Shown piece by piece: positions 49,694 through 58,114 of a stretch of DNA of 64,000 bases (positions are counted from its first letter, which is position 1; every line of letters begins with the position of its first letter). Under the pieces are notes generated by a model. The model saw only the letters and a list, made by a program, of their open reading frames with translations. It ran no database searches and was not told the origin of the DNA. Position numbers and translations under genes: made by a program. Origin of the DNA: Bacteroidota bacterium (GTDB taxonomy: Bacteria; Bacteroidota; Bacteroidia; Cytophagales; Cyclobacteriaceae); assembly GCA_023417065.1 (NCBI GenBank), contig JAEZGH010000139.1, positions 21,136-85,135 on the forward strand. The letters run 5' to 3'.

Positions 49694-52205
49694 ATCTGAG
49701 ATGATATTGCGTCATTGGATCTTTTGCCTTTGGAATCGCCTTGCGCAGGCGCTCCCGAATATCGACGAGCTTCTGTTGCACGATAGGCCCGACGTCGCGA
49801 TAACCTTTATGCTGACGTGCAGGATTTCGCAGGTCAATTAGTTTGTCAATGTACATCAGCTGAAGATTTCGGCGGTAACGTTCAATGACGTCGTTCGTGC
49901 GAAGCTCTGTCCACATCGCCGCATCCAAATCATTGAAGTAATCAATCAGGCGGTATGCGCTGTCACCGAACATGGCCTCGTTCTCGGTAAGACGACTCAG
50001 TGTCTCACTCCCCAGTAGTTTGTTCAGTACCATCTCCTGTGAACGGCTCACCACTTCTGTTGGCGGAATACCAATACGCGTCAGTATGGCGGAGTCCAGC
50101 AGCCACTTGGGGGTACTGAGACTGTGACGCGTAACGAAATCAAGTGCTTCGAGTTGAAGCTTTACTGGTACTACTTCATAAATAGGCCCCATCTGTTCCG
50201 CCGACTTGTTTGTTTCATAACGTCCTCCGATATATGCCAGCGCGTGACGGATGTAATTGTTAAGCTGGTCCTGCACGCCTTTATACATCCGTGCAAGATG
50301 GGTATAGCCTTCATTGGGAACGTACGTCCACTCCATCAGGCGCGGTACAACGCGCTGCAAATTCTTAATGCCGTATTCTCCGGCCTTCATTGCGTTATCG
50401 CCGAGGTCTTCTGTTTGTGAACGCGGATCGCTTGTGGCAAACTCTGAACCGAAGCGAAGCCGGTCATTCGTAGAGTTGGCAATGATCCATTGGTTCAATA
50501 CCGGAATTTCTGCATCCGCACTTTTAATATCCGGAAACCAGCGGTAACCATATTCAATTGCCCACAGATCATATTCGCCGATGCGTCCCAGAAGGTCGCG
50601 GGGTGGAATACTGTCTTCAGGTTGCGCGACGTAGTTAAACCTGGAGTAGTCCATTATCGAAGGCGTATGACCATGTTCCCTCAGCCACTCCCGGTCGCGG
50701 AGTTTTTCAACCGGCACGGAAGAGCTGGAACCGAAGTTGTGCGTAAGTCCCAATGCATGGCCTACTTCGTGGCTCGCCACTGTTCGTATCAGGTCGCCCA
50801 TCAGTTCTTCGTCGAAGCGCATGCGTTGTGCTCTCACATCATTCGGCCCGCATTGAATCATGTACCACTGTCGTAGTATAGACATAAGGTTGTGGTACCA
50901 GTTGATGTGGCTTTCAAGAATTTCACCGCTTCGCGGATCGGTAACGATAGGTCCTGATGCATTTGATATGGGCGACGGCTTATATACAATTGCTGAATGT
51001 TGTGAGTCTTCAAGACTCCAGTTTGGATTCTCCTTGGCGGAAGGAGCGATCTTCGCAAGTATCGCGTTTTTGAAACCTGCTCGTTCGAAGGCCACCTGCC
51101 AGTCCGTAACTCCTTTGATCAGGTAAGGCACCCATTGCTTGGGAGTGGCGGGATCGATGTAAAACACGATGGGCTTCTTCGGTTCAACGAGTTCGCCTGC
51201 AAGATAGCGTTCCACGTCTTCTTCCCTGGGTTCGAGTCGCCATCGCTTGATGTAACTGATAACCTTCACACCCTGCGGATTTGCGTCGTAGTCGGTATAT
51301 CGTTCAGTGAAATATCCAACTCTGCGGTCTGCGTATCGCTTTCGCATCGGCTCCTGGGGAAGCAGCACGATAGATGAGTTTAACTCCAGTGTGAAGTTGT
51401 TTCGTGAGCTTGTTTCCTGATAAGTTTTGATCGTTCGGATTTCAATGTTCACGGGGTAGGCGCTGACATCTTTTATGTAGCTCATGTTGCCCTGCAGCGG
51501 CCCGACTTTCATGGCACGGCGTGATGCAGTACTGAAGAACAAAATATCGTTATCGCCATTGATATATTCCGTTACATCAATCACGGCACCTTTGTTCTGA
51601 GGAGAGAACGCGCTGATACCAAATGCAGCCACCAGAGGCTGAAGGTTTGAACGCACTACGGCGTGGTACATTGAGTTTGTTGAATCGCCTGGGTTCTCTT
51701 CGTACGTGATTCGGCGCAGGAATATTTTGTTGCCGGGCCCGCGTTCGAAACGCACGATAGTATGCCCGACCTGATCACCGGCATATCCTGAGTAACCGGG
51801 GCGTATGCCGGCTGCACCTTGCGCAATACGGCTTACGATCAGCAGGTCACGACCAAGGATGCTATCCGGCAACTCAAAGTAATAGCTGTCGCTGACTTTG
51901 TGAACCGTGAGAAAGCCCTTGCGCGTGATCGCATTTCGAAGGACAGAGTTGTAGCTCTTCGGCGCTGACGTCTGGCTGTTGGCTACGGGAACCGATGCTG
52001 GGGTTTCCTTCTTCGCAGTGTCTTCCGGTATCAAAGGAATTGCCGGGACGGATGTTGGCGCCTGCGTCGGCCGTTCTGCTGGCTTCTGCTCTGGTTGTTG
52101 TTCTGAAGGGGTTTCTTTGACGGGCGACTGCTCAGGTTCCTGTCCCCGCGTAAGATGAAATGTGAAGCAAAAAAATGTACATAGGATGAGTGAGAGCTTC
52201 CGCAT
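49656..52205 (-). CDS. DUF5117/DUF5118-type zinc metalloprotease
   Basis: An 849-residue secreted or periplasmic protease-like protein. A signal peptide (MRKLSLILCTFFCFTFHLTR) precedes a Pro/Glu-rich linker (PSEQQPEQKPAERPTQAPTS) and the family N-terminal domain with a propeptide-like segment FYIDPATPKQWVPYLIKGV. The zinc site is HEVGHALGLTHN: His479, Glu480, His483 and His489, as in M10/M12-type metzincins. The C-terminal 350 residues are the helical DUF4953-type region. It is common in Bacteroidota and functions in extracytoplasmic proteolysis; the substrate is unknown. It overlaps the gene at its 3' end. Confidence 0.9.
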   Translation of the reverse strand: MRKLSLILCTFFCFTFHLTRGQEPEQSPVKETPSEQQPEQKPAERPTQAPTSVPAIPLIPEDTAKKETPASVPVANSQTSAPKSYNSVLRNAITRKGFLTVHKVSDSYYFELPDSILGRDLLIVSRIAQGAAGIRPGYSGYAGDQVGHTIVRFERGPGNKIFLRRITYEENPGDSTNSMYHAVVRSNLQPLVAAFGISAFSPQNKGAVIDVTEYINGDNDILFFSTASRRAMKVGPLQGNMSYIKDVSAYPVNIEIRTIKTYQETSSRNNFTLELNSSIVLLPQEPMRKRYADRRVGYFTERYTDYDANPQGVKVISYIKRWRLEPREEDVERYLAGELVEPKKPIVFYIDPATPKQWVPYLIKGVTDWQVAFERAGFKNAILAKIAPSAKENPNWSLEDSQHSAIVYKPSPISNASGPIVTDPRSGEILESHINWYHNLMSILRQWYMIQCGPNDVRAQRMRFDEELMGDLIRTVASHEVGHALGLTHNFGSSSSVPVEKLRDREWLREHGHTPSIMDYSRFNYVAQPEDSIPPRDLLGRIGEYDLWAIEYGYRWFPDIKSADAEIPVLNQWIIANSTNDRLRFGSEFATSDPRSQTEDLGDNAMKAGEYGIKNLQRVVPRLMEWTYVPNEGYTHLARMYKGVQDQLNNYIRHALAYIGGRYETNKSAEQMGPIYEVVPVKLQLEALDFVTRHSLSTPKWLLDSAILTRIGIPPTEVVSRSQEMVLNKLLGSETLSRLTENEAMFGDSAYRLIDYFNDLDAAMWTELRTNDVIERYRRNLQLMYIDKLIDLRNPARQHKGYRDVGPIVQQKLVDIRERLRKAIPKAKDPMTQYHLRFIQDKLDAVIRN

Positions 52206-52389
52206 GCTAAACCTTCTTTGTTTTTAATTGAACAAACCATAAGGCTGAAATAATTTCACCAGAAACCAATGAATATTTCGCGATGTAACAAAATTAAAAG
52301 AATAGTAGTTACTCCTTCATCTAAAGAAAATGACGGACCTTACGCAAGTGATAACGCTACTTACACCGGAGTATTATGCCAGCCGGCAA

Positions 52390-53304
52390 TCAGTGCTTCG
52401 GTAAGAATACCTTTTGCTCGGTAAGTTTCTCCTCAAGCCAAACCTCATCTTCGGAAGGTTGCACTAGTTGATCGGCGGGAATTCCAAGGCTGAAAGCAAT
52501 GGCGCCAATGCGTCCCTGGCCGTTAAACAGAACGTCAGGAACCCGTTCAGCTATTGGATCTTTATAAGCGTCTGCTGGCGAAATGATTTTCCAACCCTTG
52601 CTTCTCAACATCGAAATAAGATCTCCAAGAAATAACGCAGTAAGATCACTTTCGTGAAGCAATAGTACATGCTTTGGTGAGCGGCCGATAGTCTTGAGTG
52701 CTACGCTATCATAGAACAGCAAACTTTGATAGACGTGATCGAGATAGAATGCCTTAAGTCGTTCGTAGTTGATTTCATAATCCTTTCGCGCCGCATCGAT
52801 CAGTGCGGAGTTGATAAACCAGTCATAGTTGTCGACAGTCACATAGCCATTTGCTACATTTAACGATTTCAACACCGACCGGATGGAATCCCGTTTGGGC
52901 CTGCTTAATCCTTCATTCAGATAGGGATACCTATACCATGGTTGCACGTCGCTCCAGGTGCGAAGTATTGAATCAGCTTTCATAATATCCTGAATGTATG
53001 TGTCGACATGAACACGCGAGGGGGAATAGTGCGAATGGCTGTGGTTCGCCAGCACATGTCCTTCACGCGTATAGGCCTTCAGTTGTTTGGTGTTGGTTTC
53101 ATCAATACTACTTGTTATCACAAAAAAAGCCGCCTTCACGTTGTGTTCAGCCAGGTGACCACGGATTTTCGCCGCACGTTGCTCATAGGTAAACAACGGG
53201 CTGTCGAATGTTGGCGCATCATCGAATGTTAACGCCACCTCTTGTGCGGTTGTGCGAAGCGAGGTAGCAAGAGTGAGTAGAAATAGCAGGTATATTAACT
53301 TCAT
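52390..53304 (-). CDS. Polysaccharide deacetylase family protein
   Basis: A 304-residue protein from the ATG at 53304 with signal peptide MKLIYLLFLLTLATSLRTTA. The NodB fold begins with ALTFDDAPTF (metal-binding Asp pair) and KAAFFVITSSID; the second motif is HVLANHSHSHYSPSRV, giving the metal-binding His/His of the carbohydrate esterase 4 family. Distal motifs are less clear (SDVQPWYRYPYLNEG, VLLLHESDLTALF). Likely removes acetyl from N-acetylated glycans in the cell wall or from imported polymers. A terminator is not visible. Confidence 0.85.
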   Translation of the reverse strand: MKLIYLLFLLTLATSLRTTAQEVALTFDDAPTFDSPLFTYEQRAAKIRGHLAEHNVKAAFFVITSSIDETNTKQLKAYTREGHVLANHSHSHYSPSRVHVDTYIQDIMKADSILRTWSDVQPWYRYPYLNEGLSRPKRDSIRSVLKSLNVANGYVTVDNYDWFINSALIDAARKDYEINYERLKAFYLDHVYQSLLFYDSVALKTIGRSPKHVLLLHESDLTALFLGDLISMLRSKGWKIISPADAYKDPIAERVPDVLFNGQGRIGAIAFSLGIPADQLVQPSEDEVWLEEKLTEQKVFLPKH

Positions 53305-53462
53305 GGGGACCGGGTAGCTGTGCAAAGTGCTAAAGATTTTGAACAACAGCAACTGGCTGTGAAGTTAGTTCTACAAACGTGTGAAGAAGCAGATATGCCA
53401 TCAGGCACGACATTTTGGCCATAGTGGTGATTAATTTTTTGAAACTACAAAACCCTTTTATT

Positions 53463-54623
53463 ATGGCAGACAATAATCGCAATTGGGGAGAAAATCGCTC
53501 TTCAAATCAGGATTGGGATGATAATAATAGCCGCTACGGAAACGACGAAGATCGCGACTATCAGCGAGGTCGATACGAAGGTGGCCATGGCTCAGACTGG
53601 GGCCGGTCCGGCCAGAATTACGGTCAGGGCAACTCATATAGTGAAAGCCGCTATGATCGCGACCGCGACGATCGCTACAACTATGGCGGAAGCAACTACG
53701 GAAGCCAGTCGAATTACGATCGCGGCTATTCGAACTATGGCTCGTCAAATGATCGCTCAGGCCGTCGCAGCGAGAGAGGCGGAATAGGTGCAGGATTCGG
53801 CTTTGGAGAATCCGGCAGCTTCCGGTCTCGTTATGACCGCGAAAGACAAAGCTACTCACCGGGTGGCTATCAGAACTATGGTGGCGGCAGCGGCTATGGA
53901 TCAAACCAGTGGACGGGAGGCTATGGTGGTAGTAGCTACGGCCGAAACTTCGGAAACTCTTACGGCAGTGGTTATGGAAGCAGCGGCTACAGCAGCGGCG
54001 GCTATGGTGGCGGCCTGAATGAATCGTCGCGTGATGATTTCGGCAGCAACTATAACGACCGCGGCTACGGCAGCTCGTGGGGTGGAAGCTATGGCGACCG
54101 CAACTACGGCAACAACTGGGAGCGCAGATCATATGACCGCGACCGCGGAAGAAATGAAGAACGCGGATGGTGGGACAGAACAGCCGATGAGGTATCATCG
54201 TGGTTTGGTGACGAGGACGCAGAGCGCCGCCGCCGCATGGATAAAATGCACAAAGGCAGAGGCCCTAAAAACTACCAGCGCTCCGATGAGCGTATCAAGG
54301 AAGATATAAACGACCGCCTCAGCGATGACTGGTTTGTTGACGCTTCCGAGATTGATGTTGCAGTTCAAAATGGTGAAGTGACATTGACAGGTTCTGTTGA
54401 TGAGAGAAGTTCAAAACGGAGAGCGGAAGACATCGCTGAATCGGTATCCGGTGTGAAACACGTTGAGAACAGATTGAGGGTATCCGCAACGCAAACGACG
54501 CATTCACCAGCAGATGTGAACAGCCCTTATGGAACAGGAAGCACCGCCGCCACGACCGGCACAACCGGATTGGGATCGACGGCTTCGACGACCCGCAAGA
54601 CGACGATTTCGGAAAATAAATAA
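53463..54623 (+). CDS. BON-domain protein with long Gly/Ser/Tyr/Arg-rich N-terminal region
   Basis: A 386-residue protein from the ATG at 53463. Residues 1-230 are low-complexity, enriched in Gly, Ser, Tyr, Asn, Arg and Asp (for example GSGYGSSGYSSGGYGGG; repeated YG/SYG/NYG and YDRDR). Then a short SWFGDEDAERRRR motif (about 245-258), seen in SWFGD-motif stress proteins, and a BON domain (about 272-340; EDINDRLSDDWFVDASEI, VQNGEVTLTGSVDERSSKRR, VSGVKHVENRLRV), which binds lipids or membranes. The region resembles the sticky, disordered domains of eukaryotic FUS-type proteins. No signal peptide is seen. A role in osmotic or envelope stress would fit BON relatives; this is inference. Confidence 0.85.
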   Translation: MADNNRNWGENRSSNQDWDDNNSRYGNDEDRDYQRGRYEGGHGSDWGRSGQNYGQGNSYSESRYDRDRDDRYNYGGSNYGSQSNYDRGYSNYGSSNDRSGRRSERGGIGAGFGFGESGSFRSRYDRERQSYSPGGYQNYGGGSGYGSNQWTGGYGGSSYGRNFGNSYGSGYGSSGYSSGGYGGGLNESSRDDFGSNYNDRGYGSSWGGSYGDRNYGNNWERRSYDRDRGRNEERGWWDRTADEVSSWFGDEDAERRRRMDKMHKGRGPKNYQRSDERIKEDINDRLSDDWFVDASEIDVAVQNGEVTLTGSVDERSSKRRAEDIAESVSGVKHVENRLRVSATQTTHSPADVNSPYGTGSTAATTGTTGLGSTASTTRKTTISENK

Positions 54624-54648
54624 TCACGAATCGATTTGATTTACTCCG

Positions 54649-54683
54649 GAGAGTGCTTCTTTTTGAGGCACTCTCTTTCTTTT
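54649..54683 (+). terminator. Terminator of the BON-protein gene
   Basis: GAGAGTGC (54649-54656) and GCACTCTC (54668-54675) form the stem, followed by T-rich sequence. The next gene starts at 54685. Confidence 0.88.
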
Positions 54684-54684
54684 C

Positions 54685-55251
54685 ATGGAAACCAATACAC
54701 TGCAGCGGATTATTGAGTTCGCGGACCTGGCGCACGGAGATCAGCTCCGGAAATTTACAGGTGAAAGATATATTGTCCACCCGGTCCGTGTGATGGAAAC
54801 GTGTCGTCAGTATTCAAATGATCCCGCCGTTTTAACTGCGGCATTGCTTCATGATGTTCTCGAGGATACATCGGTTTCGCGTGACGATATGTCGGCTTTT
54901 CTATACACTCTTTTGTCTGCAGACATCGCGAACGAAGCAGTAGCATTAGTCGTAGAGTTAACTGATATCTTCACCAGAAAAAACTACCCGCGCATGAACC
55001 GCAGGCAGCGCCGCCAACACGAATTTGAACGGCTCGCTCGTGCAAGTTCAAAAGCGCAGACTATAAAGTACGCGGACCTCATCGACAATTGTCTTGATAT
55101 CGTACAGAATGATCCTGACTTTGCACGCGTTTTCCTGGGCGAGTCCGGAAAATTATTATCCATGATGAATAGAGGCGACCACGGTCTTCGTGCCCTTGCT
55201 GATGAAACGATACGCGCGGGCCGGGCATTACTCAAAAAGAGACCTGCATAA
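54685..55251 (+). CDS. SpoT/MESH1-like HD-domain hydrolase, single domain
   Basis: A 188-residue protein made of one HD domain. Landmarks in order: FADLAHGDQLRKFTGERYIV, HPVRVMETCRQYSNDPAVLT, AALLHDVLEDTSVS (the HDVLEDT metal- and ppGpp-binding motif, residues about 55-61), and KYADLIDNCLDI (the KLADRLxN-type motif of the RSH hydrolase half). No synthetase, TGS or ACT domain follows, so it fits a small alarmone hydrolase of the MESH1 type. Experimental evidence for such proteins exists in animals and some bacteria; here the assignment is by motif. Confidence 0.72.
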   Translation: METNTLQRIIEFADLAHGDQLRKFTGERYIVHPVRVMETCRQYSNDPAVLTAALLHDVLEDTSVSRDDMSAFLYTLLSADIANEAVALVVELTDIFTRKNYPRMNRRQRRQHEFERLARASSKAQTIKYADLIDNCLDIVQNDPDFARVFLGESGKLLSMMNRGDHGLRALADETIRAGRALLKKRPA

Positions 55252-55270
55252 AAATATACAGGTCCTTCAT
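55241..55270 (+). terminator. Possible terminator overlapping the end of the HD gene
   Basis: GACCTG (55241-55246) and CAGGTC (55259-55264) with a short T-containing tail; the hairpin starts inside the last codons. Confidence 0.4.
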
Positions 55271-55287
55271 TGTTAACGTCATACTTG

Positions 55288-55806
55288 TCAAATCGCGCCT
55301 GGCGAATCGACATCTCTGATTGTGAATGGCGGAGGGGATTGTTGTGCCCGCATATAGGCCTGATTGATCGCGTCAACGATCTGACCAATGTAATCGCGTC
55401 GATCACTGACCACCGCATTGCGTTCACCTTCGGCGGTAGCTATCCTCACCGCATACCGTTCCTTCATCAGTCCAAGTATCAGAATACCGATCAAAGCAAG
55501 TGCTGCTCCAGCCCATACCACTACAGTATTAATTTCAAAGGTGCGTCCGGCAATTGCCACATCAGGAATTGTTCCTGGTGGAACGAGTTGCATCAATCCA
55601 ACGATGACCAATCCAATTCCAAGAACCAGTAGCAACACCGCTGGCAGACGGTTTGGTCGCAATACCAGCAGTCCGCACTTAAGTACGCCATCAAGCCGGT
55701 ACGCATTCCGCTTCACCTGCAGGGTTGAATCCGTGACCTTGACGTCGTGTCCGTCGGTATAGATAACCCTCTCATCTCCTGTATCCGAATCGTTTCTTTT
55801 TATCAT
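55288..55806 (-). CDS. DUF6232 family membrane protein
   Basis: A 172-residue protein with a cytosolic N-terminal region (YTDGHDVKVTDSTLQVKRNA), two transmembrane segments about 75-90 (LPAVLLLVLGIGLVIVGLMQ) and 105-125 (VVVWAGAALALIGILILGLM), and a C-terminal segment YAVRIATAEGERNAVVSDRR with DYIGQIVDAINQAYMRAQ. This is the layout of DUF6232, frequent in Bacteroidota and other phyla, function unknown. The gene is followed by a helicase-region neighbour on the same strand but its link is unclear. Confidence 0.75.
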   Translation of the reverse strand: MIKRNDSDTGDERVIYTDGHDVKVTDSTLQVKRNAYRLDGVLKCGLLVLRPNRLPAVLLLVLGIGLVIVGLMQLVPPGTIPDVAIAGRTFEINTVVVWAGAALALIGILILGLMKERYAVRIATAEGERNAVVSDRRDYIGQIVDAINQAYMRAQQSPPPFTIRDVDSPGAI

Positions 55807-55929
55807 AATCCATTTGTTTAAGTTCCAAAAGCAGCCTCACGCATGAAAGGAAGCTGTTATGTAACAAGGACCAAATGTTATGCCTGGAACCAATATATAT
55901 TGCTGGGGTACCGGCATATCGGACTAATG

Positions 55930-56190
55930 TCACAACTTGCGTATCACGATACTTCCGGAGTCGTCGGGCACCCGTACAACGGTACCTTCAATTCCAATGT
56001 ATTCGGACTGCATTTCGCGTTTCGGGACAGCTCCATCAGTATCCGCGGCAACAGTATCTTTAAAAACCATTACGTGTTCGCCTACCGTTATGTCCTTGGA
56101 GGACAGTTTCTCGGCCGCGCAGTTGACGTCACCGCCCGCCAGATACTCATGGTAAGTGTTGTTGTCAAGTTTTACGGACTTAAGGTGCAT
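55930..56190 (-). CDS. Hypothetical small protein, 86 residues
   Basis: MHLKSVKLDNNTYHEYLAGG, then DVNCAAEKLSSKDITVGEHV and KREMQSEYIGIEGTVVRVPD: a compact beta-rich protein with no signal or membrane segment. The VGEHVMVFKDT and IEGTVVRVPDDSGSIVIRKL parts suggest two small strand pairs, possibly an SH3-like or KOW-like barrel. No firm family. A well-formed promoter lies just upstream. Confidence 0.65.
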   Translation of the reverse strand: MHLKSVKLDNNTYHEYLAGGDVNCAAEKLSSKDITVGEHVMVFKDTVAADTDGAVPKREMQSEYIGIEGTVVRVPDDSGSIVIRKL

Positions 56191-56215
56191 AATCTTCTTT
56201 TTTCAGATATTTGAA

Positions 56216-56247
56216 CAAATCTAATTCCAGCGTATTCTTCGCCGAAA
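56216..56247 (-). promoter_or_regulatory. Promoter of the 86-residue protein gene
   Basis: On the minus strand, TTTC (56247-56244), 20 bases, TAGATTTG (56223-56216) matches TTTG-N19/20-TAnnTTTG with one mismatch. The start would be near 56209, about 19 bases before the ATG. Confidence 0.65.
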
Positions 56248-56271
56248 CCGCACACACTAGTATATTGCTGA

Positions 56272-58095
56272 ATGGTATCGCAGGCAGTTGTAAGAGATGA
56301 CAACCCCGTTTTTGAAATTGCACGAAACTTCATTCGCCAAACCGCCCGCTGCATCTTCCTCACGGGCAAGGCGGGCACCGGAAAGACGACCTTCCTGAGG
56401 GAAATAAGGCAAACTACACCCAAAAAAACAGTTGTAGTTGCGCCTACAGGAGTGGCCGCAATCAACGCTGGAGGAACTACAATTCATTCTTTCTTTCAAT
56501 TGCCCTTCAGTCCGTTTGTCCCCGTTGCCGCAAGATCTTCGGAAGAGCTGTCCGACAGATATGCGTTGCTTCGGAATCTTCGCATAGAACAGGAAAAGCG
56601 AAACCTGTTTCGCGAGCTCGACCTGCTGATCATCGACGAAGTTTCCATGGTACGATGCGATGTGCTGGACGCCATCGACGTTATCCTTCGGCATTTTCGT
56701 CGCCGTGAACACGTACCCTTTGGGGGAGTTCAGGTGTTACTTATCGGCGATCTTTATCAGCTGCCTCCGGTGGTACAGCAATCGGAATGGAATATTCTTG
56801 GAGAATTCTATGACAGCCCGTTCTTTTTCGACGCCCGGGTGATGAAGGAAGCGGAGCCCATCTATATCGAATTGAAACACATCTACCGTCAGAGCGATCC
56901 CGCCTTCATCGCCTTGCTGAACAAAATAAGGAACAATGAGATTTCCGGCGAAGAGATCGAACTGTTGAATCAGCGATATGTTCCGGATTTCGATCCGCAG
57001 GAACAGGAGGGTTACATCACACTGACAACGCACAATGCCAAAGCTGATCAGATAAACTTCGACGCCCTTGACGCACTGCCTGGAGAAACGTCGATGTACG
57101 CAGCGGAAGTTGAAGGCGATTTTCCTGAACGAAACTTTCCGACAGAGCGATCACTTAAACTCAAACCGGGTGCCCAGGTAATGTTTATCAAAAACGATGT
57201 GGGGCCGGTTAAACGCTATTACAATGGCAAGCTTGGCAAAGTGAAGGCCGTCACGCCGGCGCTGATCGTCGAGTTTCCTGACGAAGGCGTCGAACTTGAA
57301 GTGGAAAAAGAAACCTGGCGGAACGTCCGGTATTCCTTCAACGCTGTAACAGGTGAAGTAGAGGAAGAGGTTCTTGGTGTATTCACCCAATATGGAATCC
57401 GCCTCGCCTGGGCGATCACCATTCACAAAAGTCAGGGGCTCACATTCGACAATGTAGTGATCGATGCAGGGCAGGCTTTCGCACCCGGACAGGTATATGT
57501 GGCATTGAGCCGGTGTACATCGCTTGAGGGTATCGTGTTACATTCGCGCATATCGCCGTATGCCATCCGCACAGACCACCGGGTAATTACTTTTTCCCGG
57601 AAGGAAAGATCTTTAAGCGAACTGGGACCACTGCTCACAGCGGAGCAACAACAGTATGAGTTATCAAAACTACTTGACGTTTTCGACTGGTCGATTCTTT
57701 CGGAAGAGCTTCACGAACTGAGAATTTTCTTAAGTGAACGCAAAAACATTGACAGGGAAGAGGCGATGCAGGTTGTTGATGATGTCGCGCAGGTGGTCAC
57801 GGAGATGAATGACATCACCACGCGATTTGCCATGCAGCTTAGAGGCATCGCGCATAAACAGGAGTTCACGCTGCTGGTCGAAAGGGTAGAGGCCGGAGTG
57901 TCATATTTTTCGGCTGCCATCAATGAACGCATACTGCCACGGTTGAAAGAATACGACGATTCGTTGAAGTCGCTGGGCAAAGTAAAGCGCGTACGGCGGC
58001 GTATGAAAAACTTTATCGCGTTGTTCGAATCCTTCGCTTCTATCTTTGGCAAAGCGAAGGCGATCGCCCATCGGCTGCGGGATGAACATCAATGA
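56272..58095 (+). CDS. PIF1/RecD-like superfamily 1 helicase
   Basis: A 607-residue helicase. Walker A FLTGKAGTGKTTFLRE (about 31-46), TGVAAINAGGTTIHSFFQLP (motif Ia), LLIIDEVSMVRCDVLDAID (Walker B), LIGDLYQLPPV (motif III), then AWAITIHKSQGLTFDNVVID (motif V) and VYVALSRCTSLEGIVL (motif VI). The spacing and QLPP motif are those of PIF1/RecD2 5'-3' helicases that resolve forks or unwind structured DNA. After motif VI a helical C-terminal segment of about 180 residues extends beyond the core. The ATG at 56272 is 81 bases from the divergent 86-residue gene. Confidence 0.9.
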   Translation: MVSQAVVRDDNPVFEIARNFIRQTARCIFLTGKAGTGKTTFLREIRQTTPKKTVVVAPTGVAAINAGGTTIHSFFQLPFSPFVPVAARSSEELSDRYALLRNLRIEQEKRNLFRELDLLIIDEVSMVRCDVLDAIDVILRHFRRREHVPFGGVQVLLIGDLYQLPPVVQQSEWNILGEFYDSPFFFDARVMKEAEPIYIELKHIYRQSDPAFIALLNKIRNNEISGEEIELLNQRYVPDFDPQEQEGYITLTTHNAKADQINFDALDALPGETSMYAAEVEGDFPERNFPTERSLKLKPGAQVMFIKNDVGPVKRYYNGKLGKVKAVTPALIVEFPDEGVELEVEKETWRNVRYSFNAVTGEVEEEVLGVFTQYGIRLAWAITIHKSQGLTFDNVVIDAGQAFAPGQVYVALSRCTSLEGIVLHSRISPYAIRTDHRVITFSRKERSLSELGPLLTAEQQQYELSKLLDVFDWSILSEELHELRIFLSERKNIDREEAMQVVDDVAQVVTEMNDITTRFAMQLRGIAHKQEFTLLVERVEAGVSYFSAAINERILPRLKEYDDSLKSLGKVKRVRRRMKNFIALFESFASIFGKAKAIAHRLRDEHQ

Positions 58096-58114
58096 TATTT
58101 GATCGGAACGTTGC

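Noticed and set aside
53463..54150. DNA-level minisatellite within the BON-protein gene
   Set aside because: The repetition is mostly at codon and amino-acid level (Gly/Ser/Tyr) with varied codons, not exact DNA repeats.
53461..54198. A long reading frame on the minus strand opposite the BON-protein gene
   Set aside because: Its His/Arg/Ser/Cys-rich content is the mirror of the low-complexity Gly/Ser/Tyr codons on the plus strand; there is no start context or family.
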